From Bacteriovoracaceae bacterium UBA1018 (GTDB taxonomy: Bacteria > Bdellovibrionota > UBA1018): DNA of 8,146 nt. Both the position numbers and the translations under genes were made by a program. The notes under the pieces were generated by a model. It made no database searches. It was not told the DNA's origin and saw nothing but the letters and a program-made list of their open reading frames with translations. Location of the stretch: assembly GCA_002291495.1 (NCBI GenBank), contig DBAE01000080.1, positions 2,156-10,301 of the forward strand. The letters run 5' to 3'. How positions within the stretch are numbered: position 1 is the first letter of the stretch; each line of letters opens with the position of its first letter. Below are positions 1-6,223 of this stretch, in pieces.

Positions 1-851
1 TGCATATACGGACCACGATGATCTACGTTTCGAAGAGTTGGAGTCTTAAACGCATGTTGCATCGATGTCAGCTTCGTCAAAAATTTACCACGACCCAGGT
101 CATCTCCCGGGATACCGATGTCATGAAAGCTGTTGTCGGTAAAATTCCAGCCACTGTGGCAAGTAATACAGGCCGCTTTCGTATTAAAAGTAACAAAACC
201 GCGCTTAGCTGCTTCTGAAATTGCTTTGTTGTCACCTTGAACAAAACGATCAAATGGCGCAGTTCCAGAAATTACTCCACGCTCAAAAGTCGCAATTGCC
301 TTTGCTACATTTGGTGTAGTGATTGGATCCTCATCCTTAGGAAATGCTTTTTTAAACATCGGAGCATATCCTTTGATCGTCTTGAGCTTTTCGACCAACC
401 CTTCTGGCCCGCTCAATCTCATGTTCATCTCGCCTTCAGACTCAATTGGTCCTAAGGCTTGATCTTCGAGAGTGGTTGCTCGGCCGTCCCAAAAAGTTCG
501 GCCTTCATTAAAAGCAACATTGAGAATAGTCGGTGTTCTTCGACCTAGAGTCTTGTGACCATGACCGACTCCCTTCGGAAGAGCATCACCCCAAGAAAAT
601 GAAGGATTATGGCAACTCGCGCACGAGATCAAATTAGATCCCGATACACGAGGATCATAGAATAATGCGCGGCCAAGTTCCTCCTTATCTTTGGTGTATG
701 GATTTTCCGGCGGGTACGGAATTTTTTTTGGCCTTACGTAGGCCTTTTTTAAAGCGTTGATATCTACTTTTGGCGCTTCAGCCGCGGCTAAAGCTGCCAC
801 GCCCGAAAGACCTGCCAGAAGCAAGATGCTAAGTGAAATTCGTTTCTTCAT
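1..851 (-). CDS. Di-haem cytochrome c peroxidase (MauG/CcpA family), 3' end cut by window
   Basis: Periplasmic di-haem enzyme that probably reduces H2O2 to water with electrons from small c-type cytochromes. I read 283 open codons from the ATG at 849-851, and the frame leaves the window without a stop. Residues 1-24 form a Sec signal peptide (MKKR, hydrophobic core, ALA cleavage region). Two haem-binding CxxCH motifs are present: CASCH at 77-81 (N-terminal, peroxidatic haem) and CITCH at 228-232 (electron-transfer haem). Other family marks are GRALFYDPRVSG (60-71), the FWDGR tryptophan segment (120-124), Glu residues in ESEGEM (137-142), and FKTPTLRNV (268-276) followed by RGPYM (279-283). 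The usual family length is about 320-360 residues, so a short C-terminal part is missing. The start has a GGAG Shine-Dalgarno at 858-861, 6 nt away. It lies 14 bp behind the barrel gene and is probably co-transcribed with it. A MauG-like maturation enzyme is possible, but the missing C-terminus prevents a firm choice. Confidence 0.9.
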   Translation of the reverse strand, partial: MKKRISLSILLLAGLSGVAALAAAEAPKVDINALKKAYVRPKKIPYPPENPYTKDKEELGRALFYDPRVSGSNLISCASCHNPSFSWGDALPKGVGHGHKTLGRRTPTILNVAFNEGRTFWDGRATTLEDQALGPIESEGEMNMRLSGPEGLVEKLKTIKGYAPMFKKAFPKDEDPITTPNVAKAIATFERGVISGTAPFDRFVQGDNKAISEAAKRGFVTFNTKAACITCHSGWNFTDNSFHDIGIPGDDLGRGKFLTKLTSMQHAFKTPTLRNVDHRGPYM

Positions 852-865
852 GTAACACTCCGTTG

Positions 866-1582
866 TTAAAATTCAAATCCGACGTGAGCCAAAAATCCAA
901 GCACACCAAAAGATTTATCGTCTCCGACTTTTTTAGCTAAGACAAGAGGGATGGTAATACGATTTGCCGGCTTAAACGCGATTCCAGCTACGTAGCCTGA
1001 TTCAGAAACACTATTTTTAGTAGTGATTGTGTATTCACCGATAAGATCAGCTGCTGCAAATAACGGAACGGCCACTCCAAAATCTGCTCCGAATCGAGCA
1101 TCGTCGCCGGAGATCGTCGACTTGCTGATTAAGGGAACAACAGTAACTAAGACGGGATTAAACTTTGCTGTGATTGGTAATCGAGCGGACAGCGTTGTTG
1201 TCGGCGCGCCAATCACTTGTCGACTCTGAGCTACAGCTCCAAGCACTCCCAATCCAAACATTTCGTTGCCACCTACGTGATACTTTCCAGTGACTGCAGT
1301 GTTATATGTGGTGCCTGTATCAACGAGTGTAGTCCAACCGAAATCTACACGCGCTTCAGCGTTTGATCCTAGACCCATCGATGCGCGTCCATTAGTGCCA
1401 AACATAGAGAGGACGAGAGTATCATCCGCTTGAGTTCCAGCAGTTTCAACATTCAAAAGATATGATGGACGTACTTCCTTTGCAGTGTCCGCAGCTAATG
1501 CGGTAGCGGATCCCATTGAACCTAAAGTTAGTGCGAGAATAATATTTCTTGAACATTTTGCGTACGAGTACGTGGAAAACAT
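866..1582 (-). CDS. Putative outer-membrane beta-barrel protein
   Basis: 238 residues. Residues 1-30 look like a signal peptide (ALA cleavage region at 28-30, mature protein near ADTAKE). The mature part has no long hydrophobic helix. It shows repeated short alternating segments rich in Gly, Val, Thr and aromatics, such as ARVDFGWTTLVDTG (77-90), ARFGADFGVAVPLF (162-175) and SGYVAGIAFKP (195-205). It ends VGFEF; a terminal Phe is the usual recognition signal for barrel assembly by the Bam complex. These traits support a small outer-membrane barrel, perhaps 8 strands, but I do not recognise a named family. The start at 1580-1582 has a strong purine-rich ribosome site (AGGAAGAGGGG) just upstream. 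It is first in a likely two-gene operon with the di-haem peroxidase, which suggests a role with a periplasmic redox process (inference). It could be a channel, a structural barrel or an autotransporter-like leftover. Confidence 0.75.
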   Translation of the reverse strand: MFSTYSYAKCSRNIILALTLGSMGSATALAADTAKEVRPSYLLNVETAGTQADDTLVLSMFGTNGRASMGLGSNAEARVDFGWTTLVDTGTTYNTAVTGKYHVGGNEMFGLGVLGAVAQSRQVIGAPTTTLSARLPITAKFNPVLVTVVPLISKSTISGDDARFGADFGVAVPLFAAADLIGEYTITTKNSVSESGYVAGIAFKPANRITIPLVLAKKVGDDKSFGVLGFLAHVGFEF

Positions 1583-1630
1583 TTTGCCCCTCTTCCTAAG
1601 AGAACAGTTAATGGAAAGTATTACGTTTCA

Positions 1631-1647
1631 TTCATTATTAAAATGAA
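1631..1647. promoter_or_regulatory. Dyad overlapping the -10 element of the barrel-peroxidase promoter
   Basis: TTCATT (1631-1636) and AATGAA (1642-1647) are inverted 6-bp arms around a 5-bp AT centre. The left arm overlaps the -10 hexamer, a place where a repressor would block initiation. Size and AT character recall Fur/PerR-type boxes, but the match is not specific and short AT dyads occur by chance in such DNA. An ATAGTT half-site at 1668-1673, just upstream of the -35, is the only OxyR-like trace here. Confidence 0.25.
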
Positions 1648-1662
1648 CGCACCGAACGTCAA
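1634..1662 (-). promoter_or_regulatory. Sigma70-like promoter for the barrel-peroxidase operon
   Basis: Read on the minus strand, a -35 TTGACG (1657-1662, 5 of 6 to consensus) is followed by a 17-bp spacer and a -10 AATAAT (1634-1639, 5 of 6). Transcription would start about 45-50 bp upstream of the barrel start codon. This is the best-looking constitutive promoter in the window. Confidence 0.6.
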
Positions 1663-1690
1663 TCAATATAGTTAGTTTATTAATTAATAT

Positions 1691-3346
1691 TTAGCTGGCG
1701 CGTTTTTCCATGTCAGACTTCTGACTAACGCCACTCTTTTTTAGCTCTATGACTTTTCCACTCTCGATAGAGTTTGTAGGCGCTCTCCCGCCATGAATCT
1801 CACTCGATAGCTTGGACACGACTTCATGAAGGAGCTCAGCTTGCTGCATAAGCTCCTTAGCAGAGTTTGCAGTTTGTGATGAGGTTTCCAAATTCTCTCT
1901 AGTAGACGTATCGATCTGTTGGATCGACTGATTAATCTCGGAAACACCTTGATTCTGCTCAACCACTGCTGAAGAAATCTCAGTGACACTATGAGAGACC
2001 TCGACGACGTTGCTGACAATGCCCTCTAAGATCTCTCCGCAACGAGCGATGATTTCTCGACCGTTTTCCACTTTTGTCTTATTAGCTTCGATTAAAACTT
2101 CAATACTTGAAGTCATATCTGTCACTGTATTTTTTACTTTCGCAACACCTTGCTCAAGCATTTGACCAATCTCGTGGGCGGCACTACCACTCGTTTGAGC
2201 TAGCTTTCCGACTTCTTCAGCAACTACAGAGAAGCCTTTGCCATGCTCACCAGCTCGTGCAGCCTCCACGGAAGCATTGAAGGACAATAATTTAGTTTGA
2301 AAAACGATATCGTTAATGACCTTAGTTTTATTTCCAATTTCAGAAATGATCCTGACAATATCTTCAATCTGCTGATGACTCTTTTTCACCTGTTCAGCAA
2401 TAGCACCATTACTTTGGTCGATCTCCTTCATGGCGACTCTCATTTGTTCGATTGAGGTTTTACCTTGAGAAGCGTTTTGCTGACTTTCTGATACCTTTGC
2501 TTCTGAGATCTTGGCATTGTCTGCCGTTTTACTCATCATGCTCGTCATCTCTTCAACAGCACTCGCTGTAACCTGTACAGATCTCGACTGTTTAGAGCTT
2601 GCACTCGTGAGTTGCTCGGAAGCGGTAATTACACATTCTGCAGTTCCTTTGACAGATCCTGTCACCTGATCGAGATCAACAATCAATCGATTAATAGACT
2701 TAGAAAGAGAACGACTGACAAACGCTACCGTCGCAAAACCAAAAAATACAAACCCAAGTGCGACAAATGACCAAATGAAAACGCTAGTCGCGCAGGTCTT
2801 AGCCTGCGACTGAAACTGTACTATTTTCTTTTCTTCGTCAGATATGGCCTCATATACTGTGGAGCGGATCTTATCCGTCAGTGCCTTACCACTACTTGCC
2901 TTAAACAGATCTACGAATTCAGTCAGTGTAATTCTTCCGACGTTGAGCTTGCGTCGTGCCATCATTTCTTGGACTGCTGGGCCTTCGATCCACTCACGTT
3001 TATAGGTGATAATTTTTTTCAGGCGGTCGAGCTGTGTGGGAATTTTTGCGACGTGAACTTCAGCCTCACGCGCAAATTCCTCGAACTTGGCCTCGGCGAT
3101 GTTGTAAGGTTCCAGATATGCAGTGTCTCCGCTCAGCATAAATCCGCGCTCGCCAGTTTCCATATCGACCATGTAGGTATTGAGCTGTCCGAATCGGGAC
3201 ATGCGACCTTGAGCGTCGGCAATCTCAGCTTGAACTCTGAGCATTTGATTAACGTTGATAAAAACAGTAAAAAGTACACCCACAGTCAAAACAAACGAAA
3301 TCGCTGTAGTAAAATAGACCTTCTGACTAAGTCCTAACTTTTTCAT
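1691..3346 (-). CDS. Methyl-accepting chemotaxis receptor with CHASE3 sensor
   Basis: Transmembrane chemoreceptor that would signal through CheW/CheA to the flagellar or gliding motor. I start at the ATG at 3344-3346 (MKKLGLSQKV, 551 residues), because GGGAG lies 5-6 nt upstream and the membrane segment follows directly. An in-frame ATG at 3380-3382 would add 12 polar residues. Numbering from that longer start: membrane segment 1 at 22-44; CHASE3-like extracytoplasmic domain about 45-195 with the hallmark METGERGFMLSGD (74-86) and YLEPY (89-93); membrane segment 2 at about 199-223; coiled-coil signalling domain about 250-530. The CheA/CheW-contacting tip is about 352-395, with FQTKLLSFNASVEAARAG at 361-378, then EHGKGFSVVAEEVGKLA. 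No clear HAMP linker is seen between membrane segment 2 and the coiled coil, and there is no C-terminal CheR/CheB-binding pentapeptide (it ends EKRAS). The tip variant points to Bdellovibrio-like bacteria. The ligand is unknown. Confidence 0.93.
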   Translation of the reverse strand: MKKLGLSQKVYFTTAISFVLTVGVLFTVFINVNQMLRVQAEIADAQGRMSRFGQLNTYMVDMETGERGFMLSGDTAYLEPYNIAEAKFEEFAREAEVHVAKIPTQLDRLKKIITYKREWIEGPAVQEMMARRKLNVGRITLTEFVDLFKASSGKALTDKIRSTVYEAISDEEKKIVQFQSQAKTCATSVFIWSFVALGFVFFGFATVAFVSRSLSKSINRLIVDLDQVTGSVKGTAECVITASEQLTSASSKQSRSVQVTASAVEEMTSMMSKTADNAKISEAKVSESQQNASQGKTSIEQMRVAMKEIDQSNGAIAEQVKKSHQQIEDIVRIISEIGNKTKVINDIVFQTKLLSFNASVEAARAGEHGKGFSVVAEEVGKLAQTSGSAAHEIGQMLEQGVAKVKNTVTDMTSSIEVLIEANKTKVENGREIIARCGEILEGIVSNVVEVSHSVTEISSAVVEQNQGVSEINQSIQQIDTSTRENLETSSQTANSAKELMQQAELLHEVVSKLSSEIHGGRAPTNSIESGKVIELKKSGVSQKSDMEKRAS

Positions 3347-3373
3347 CAATGCTCCCTGACAACCATAGGAATA

Positions 3374-3387
3374 CGGACACATGTCCG
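3374..3387. repeat. Inverted repeat upstream of the chemoreceptor start
   Basis: CGGACA (3374-3379) and TGTCCG (3382-3387) are perfect 6-bp inverted arms with a 2-bp centre. With the preferred chemoreceptor start at 3346, this lies 28-41 bp upstream in the leader or promoter and could be an operator or short hairpin. With the longer start it would overlap the initiation codon. Confidence 0.3.
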
Positions 3388-3521
3388 AGTCCTCACATAT
3401 GACTAATCGGTAAGAAATCAGGGAACATGAAACAGCTTAATACTTCGCAGTCGCAATCGACACAGTAAGAGATCCCAGCTGGACCTCTACTTGCAATCTT
3501 GCATATCGGAGGAGCAACTCT
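3388..3521. other. Divergent intergenic region between chemoreceptor and secreted protein A
   Basis: About 134 bp that must hold promoters in both directions. I see a strong GGAGGAG ribosome site at about 3508-3514 for the plus-strand gene and a short CCAGCTGG palindrome at about 3475-3482. No convincing sigma70 pair is visible on either strand. A CCGATTAG on the minus strand (3403-3410) resembles a sigma28 -10 core, but its -35 partner is poor. Confidence 0.4.
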
Positions 3522-3851
3522 ATGCAAAAAGATTCAAGGTTTTACCAGTGTGGTGCACTTATTTCTTTAGCTTTCTTTAGCTTGTCAGGAAACGCTGCTC
3601 CGACTCAAAATCTAAATCGAGTTTTTGTGAACGCACCCTCCCTGTCTATTGGCGATGATGTCGAACTCTATCGCATCAAAGATGAATGCAAATGGCCGTC
3701 TGCTACCAGTCCCTCTGATCCATCTTGCCGCGTCTCTCTAGGAAGTGGACAGGTCGTCCAAGTCCTAGATGACAAACACGTTATGATCGACGCTGAGCGC
3801 CCAATTAAGAGCGATTCGCGCACCATTGCTGAAAAGGCAGGAAAGTCCTAA
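3522..3851 (+). CDS. Small secreted Cys-pair protein A (paralogue of the gene at 3855-4169)
   Basis: 109 residues, family not recognised. Residues 1-25 look like a signal peptide ending SGNAA, so the mature protein of about 84 residues should reach the periplasm or beyond. The conserved core, shared with the convergent neighbour, is LxxGDxVxLYxIKDxCxWP (41-59), SCRVxxGSGxV (68-78), KHxxI (85-89) and IAEK (102-105). Two mature cysteines, C56 and C69, are conserved in both paralogues and could form a disulfide. Another Cys at residue 10 lies in the signal region without a clear lipobox. The Gly/Val pattern with short strand-like stretches suggests a small all-beta fold (inference). The start is supported by GGAGGAG with about 7 nt spacing. 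The gene is transcribed away from the chemoreceptor and ends 3 bp from the stop of its paralogue. Confidence 0.85.
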   Translation: MQKDSRFYQCGALISLAFFSLSGNAAPTQNLNRVFVNAPSLSIGDDVELYRIKDECKWPSATSPSDPSCRVSLGSGQVVQVLDDKHVMIDAERPIKSDSRTIAEKAGKS

Positions 3852-3854
3852 GTA

Positions 3855-4169
3855 CTAACTCTTCTCTGCAATCAAACCTTTAGAGGAGTTGATTGAGCCA
3901 GTCGCTTTAATTAAAAAGTGCTTTTGGCCCAAGTCTTTAGACACTACTCCGCTACCTACTTCTACACGACATGAGTCAGAAGAGGATGATACCGCCGCAG
4001 GCCAGCGACAATCGTCTTTAATCTGATAGAGCTTCACTCCATCTCCGGCCTTAAGGTTACTGCTAGTGACAAGCACTTCATCAGACGCGAACGACGAGGC
4101 GCCGTTAATGGACACAAATGCCAGAACTGCCATCACTGTACCCAGAAGCTTTTTACTTTGGTTTTTCAT
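3855..4169 (-). CDS. Small secreted Cys-pair protein B (paralogue of protein A, divergent from oxyR)
   Basis: 104 residues, function unknown. Signal peptide about 1-28 (KKLLGTVMAVLAFVSI core, SFA cleavage region). From VLV at 32 to AEK at 103 it aligns without gaps to protein A, with 36 of 72 positions identical by my hand count. Conserved residues include GDxVxLYxIKDxCxWP, SCRV, GSG, KH and IAEK. Cysteines 54 and 67 match the pair in protein A. The start has AAGAGG 5 nt upstream. The gene is divergent from oxyR across a 115-bp AT-rich region. LysR-type regulators often control the divergent gene, so peroxide-responsive expression is a reasonable hypothesis and not shown. The short mature size and two cysteines would suit a periplasmic redox-exposed or envelope-stress protein, but other roles are equally open. 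Confidence 0.85.
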   Translation of the reverse strand: MKNQSKKLLGTVMAVLAFVSINGASSFASDEVLVTSSNLKAGDGVKLYQIKDDCRWPAAVSSSSDSCRVEVGSGVVSKDLGQKHFLIKATGSINSSKGLIAEKS

Positions 4170-4284
4170 ATGTACCTCTTACTTAATGATCGCCAAAGTA
4201 GATTAATTAATAAAATCGATTATTTCTATCAATCGATCAATAATATCTATTAATAAAATCAGATATATAGCTAATATAGAATAT
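4170..4284. promoter_or_regulatory. AT-rich divergent control region of protein B and oxyR
   Basis: The 115 bp between the two start codons are very AT-rich. They contain the tandem OxyR-like repeat (4215-4250), an ATTAATTAAT palindrome (4202-4211) and a possible oxyR -10, TAATAT (4272-4277). The -10 is only 7 nt from the oxyR ATG and has no good -35, as expected for an activator-dependent promoter. On the minus strand a TTGATA lies within the repeat, but I cannot fix a -10 partner for protein B. Confidence 0.5.
4215..4250. promoter_or_regulatory. Candidate OxyR/LysR operator: two 15-bp repeats in tandem
   Basis: ATCGATTATTTCTAT (4215-4229) and ATCAATAATATCTAT (4236-4250) agree at 12 of 15 positions, with starts 21 bp apart (two helical turns). 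Each matches 8 of the 10 fixed bases of the OxyR half-operator ATAGNTNNNANCTAT. The classical site uses a 22-bp period. The first repeat also starts an interrupted dyad ATCGATT-N9-AATCGAT (4215-4237), the usual form of a LysR box. If oxyR transcription begins near its ATG, the repeats cover about -70 to -35, where activating OxyR binds. Confidence 0.45.
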
Positions 4285-5238
4285 ATGCCTACACTTACCC
4301 AGCTCGAATACGCATTAGCTGTAGAGAAACATAAACATTTCGGGAAAGCAGCAAGGGCCTGCCACGTTTCCCAGCCCACCTTAAGCATGCAGATTCAGAA
4401 GCTCGAGGACGAGTTAGAGATCGTCCTATTTGATCGCATTCAAAAGCCTGTAATTGCCACCACCAAAGGAAGAGAGATTCTTGAACAGGCAAAACAGATT
4501 ATCCGTGAACATGAGAAACTCATGCACATCGCAAAAAAAGACACGGATATCATCAGCGGTGATTTTCGACTCGCAATAATTCCAACAGTAGCTAGCTCGC
4601 TGATACCTATCTTTGCACATGAATTTGCTAAGCACTTTCCACAGGTCAACCTCTATCTAGAAGAATTTAAGACTGAAACAATTTTGGAAGAACTGAGAAA
4701 TGATAGACTGGACGGCGCCATCATGGCCACTCCACTTAAAGAAGAGGGGCTCAAAGAACATCCCCTCTACTACGAGCCCTTTCTGCTCTACATTTCCCAA
4801 GAGCACCCACTACTGAGAAAAAAGCTAATCCGAGAAGAAGATCTCGATGGATCGGAGCTTTGGTTACTGAAAGACGGAAACTGCTTCAGAGACCAAGTCG
4901 TTCGCTTCTGCTCGATTCTCCCGGAGCATGATACGGTACTGAGAAATGTACACTTTCAAGGCGGTAGCCTTGAAACTCTAAAAAACATTGTTCAGAAAAG
5001 TAAGGGCTATACTCTAATCCCGTCGCTCATGACTAATTTTTTGTCTCGTGAAGAAACTGACAAACACGTACGAGCATTTCATTCACCCGTCCCGACACGG
5101 GAGATCAGCTTAGTCTATCGTCGTGATCATTGGAAAATACAGATTATACAAGCGATTGAAGAACTCGTGAAAGCTGTCGTTCCACCACAAATGAAGGAAA
5201 AAAGCGCTAAAAACCAGATGATATTAGAGTTTTGTTAA
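4285..5238 (+). CDS. oxyR: OxyR-type LysR-family peroxide-sensing regulator
   Basis: 317 residues, close to the family norm of about 305. The N-terminal winged helix-turn-helix covers about 1-65, with LEYALAVEKHKHFGKAA (7-23) and CHVSQPTLSMQIQKLEDEL (26-44) very close to OxyR. A linker helix follows (to about 88), then the LysR sensor domain (about 91-300). The redox motif DGNCFRDQVVRFC gives C200 and C209, with the same 9-residue separation as E. coli C199 and C208, which form the H2O2-induced disulfide. Arg202 and Asp203 of the motif are kept, while the residue before C200 is Asn instead of His. SLETLKNIV (228-236), TLIPSL (243-248) and ISLVYR (274-279) also follow OxyR. The C-terminal tail after 300 is Lys-rich and ends in an extra Cys. 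The start fits the family N-terminus, but no Shine-Dalgarno is visible. It should activate peroxide defence genes and perhaps itself and protein B. Confidence 0.88.
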   Translation: MPTLTQLEYALAVEKHKHFGKAARACHVSQPTLSMQIQKLEDELEIVLFDRIQKPVIATTKGREILEQAKQIIREHEKLMHIAKKDTDIISGDFRLAIIPTVASSLIPIFAHEFAKHFPQVNLYLEEFKTETILEELRNDRLDGAIMATPLKEEGLKEHPLYYEPFLLYISQEHPLLRKKLIREEDLDGSELWLLKDGNCFRDQVVRFCSILPEHDTVLRNVHFQGGSLETLKNIVQKSKGYTLIPSLMTNFLSREETDKHVRAFHSPVPTREISLVYRRDHWKIQIIQAIEELVKAVVPPQMKEKSAKNQMILEFC

Positions 5239-5255
5239 GCTAGATTGCGTCACCA

Positions 5256-6065
5256 CTAAGTCGAAGAACCAAACATCGTCTCGATGCGACTTTTTTCTTG
5301 TGGATAGAGGTCCTTAAATCGCTCGACCAAAATCGTCTTTAAGTTCGGATTATTCTTAAATGAGTGAATACTCTCCGAAAAGACTGAAAAAACTTCATCT
5401 TTTGATGGTCGGGTCACTAAATAATTATTGATCGCGACAACAAATAATAAGTCTCTAGACTGTGTACTAGATAAACCGGCATCGGATGAAATCGCTCTCT
5501 CCACATCAGAACTATGAAGTACTGCGTCCATCTCTTTTCTAAATATTGCTCCCATGGCAGGAGATCCATCATTAATCATCGACAAAAGATTAAGGACAAA
5601 GAGCCTCTCTCGAGGTGCCTCATCAACGGTTAAGACATCAAGTGCTCTAACCAAAGTGTCTTGTGCAAGTGCCCTATCTTGAATAAACGTCGCCCATTTG
5701 TCATCGAAGGACTCTTCTGATCCTGGGTTTGAACCGCTTTCGGCAGTATTAAAGTTCATGCTCTTGAGTAGCTTGGCATGCTCGTTCCAATTTAATTTGG
5801 CCCAAAGAGACTCAGACGTTACTGGCATTTTAGGATTTGCCTGAATTTGATTAACCCCGACTGGACGTGGTTCGAGGTTCGTGCGTTGAGATGGGGCCAA
5901 AGTTGATGTGAGATTTCCGCTCGCAGAAAATTGGTTCTCTTGTTTTTCGTGGGACCTGAGCTGGCTCTCACGATAAGTCGCATTAGCGCTATTTTCAGTC
6001 GCAGCCAAATAGACGAGTGAAACGGCAAGAGCCAGCGTAAGCGCTGGTTTCAACAAAAACTTCAT
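5256..6065 (-). CDS. Exported helical protein of unknown function
   Basis: 269 residues from the ATG at 6063-6065. An upstream in-frame TTG at 6078-6080 would add 5 residues, but the GAGGAAG that would serve as ribosome site lies within that extension, 6-7 nt from the ATG, so the ATG is the real start. Residues 1-29 form a signal peptide (KFLLK, long hydrophobic core, SANA cleavage site), with an uncleaved membrane anchor as an alternative. Residues 30-85 are polar and low in complexity (Gln, Ser, Asn, Pro), probably disordered. Residues 88-265 look like consecutive amphipathic helices, for example RERLFVLNLLSMINDG (152-167) and SRDLLFVVAINNYLV (203-217). This recalls helical-repeat folds, but no family is recognised. 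It has no cysteine. It is convergent with oxyR (17 bp between stops) and divergent from the 595-residue exported protein. The two may share regulation, since both are exported. Confidence 0.8.
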   Translation of the reverse strand: MKFLLKPALTLALAVSLVYLAATENSANATYRESQLRSHEKQENQFSASGNLTSTLAPSQRTNLEPRPVGVNQIQANPKMPVTSESLWAKLNWNEHAKLLKSMNFNTAESGSNPGSEESFDDKWATFIQDRALAQDTLVRALDVLTVDEAPRERLFVLNLLSMINDGSPAMGAIFRKEMDAVLHSSDVERAISSDAGLSSTQSRDLLFVVAINNYLVTRPSKDEVFSVFSESIHSFKNNPNLKTILVERFKDLYPQEKSRIETMFGSST

Positions 6066-6171
6066 GATCAACTTCCTCAACTCTCTCTACGAGTTGATAA
6101 AGCAATCCAGATGCCACGTTAAACATCGTTTATTTAAACTAGAACTAACAAACCACTCGCTCCTTAAGTCA

Positions 6172-6192
6172 GGTGTCTAATCATTAGACACC
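6172..6192. promoter_or_regulatory. Perfect 21-bp palindrome, probable operator
   Basis: The left arm GGTGTCTAAT (6172-6181) is repeated exactly inverted at 6183-6192 around a single central C. It ends 5 bp before the TATACT -10 of the plus-strand gene, so it covers the -35 position of that promoter. A dimeric regulator is the simplest reading. As RNA it would not form a normal terminator, since the loop is a single base and no T tract follows. Confidence 0.65.
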
Positions 6193-6197
6193 GTCAA

Positions 6198-6203
6198 TAT
6201 ACT
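6198..6203 (+). promoter_or_regulatory. -10 element for the 595-residue exported protein gene
   Basis: TATACT matches the sigma70 -10 at 5 of 6 positions. Transcription would begin near 6210, giving a leader of about 14 nt with AGGT (6213-6216) as a modest ribosome site. No recognisable -35 lies 16-18 bp upstream; the palindrome occupies that place. Confidence 0.45.
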
Positions 6204-6223
6204 TGATTATTTAGGTCAACTTA

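Larger units (their letters stand above)
6066..6223. other. Divergent intergenic region between two exported-protein genes
   Basis: 158 bp. It contains the 21-bp palindrome (6172-6192), a -10-like TATACT (6198-6203) for the plus-strand gene, and the ribosome site of the minus-strand gene immediately beside its ATG. I see no clear -35/-10 pair for the minus-strand gene. Confidence 0.5.

Noticed and set aside
18..455. Two short plus-strand open frames of 66 and 72 codons opposite the peroxidase gene.
   Set aside because: They are antisense to a frame with two CxxCH haem motifs and show no signal, domain or ribosome site of their own.
1676..1688. TTTATTAATTAAT shared between the barrel-operon upstream region and, inverted, the oxyR control region (4202-4214), as a common regulator site.
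   Set aside because: Low-complexity AT sequence; its position relative to the two promoters differs, so chance is the simpler explanation.
2969..3337. A 122-codon plus-strand open frame antisense to the chemoreceptor sensor domain.
   Set aside because: The opposite strand encodes a well-supported CHASE3 domain; the antisense product resembles nothing and is a shadow.
3399..3440. Possible sigma28 (flagellar) promoter for the chemoreceptor on the minus strand, with CCGATTAG as -10 core.
   Set aside because: The -35 half at the right spacing reads TCAT, a poor match to TAAA, so the pair is not better than chance.
3857..3890. Imperfect inverted repeat AACTC..CTCT / AGAG..GAGTT near the convergent stop codons, as a shared terminator.
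   Set aside because: It has a bulge, a 14-nt loop and no T tract, and lies inside the protein B coding sequence.
6066..6080. Five-residue N-terminal extension of the minus-strand exported protein from a TTG start.
   Set aside because: The extension contains the ribosome site for the ATG at 6065 and adds nothing to the signal peptide.
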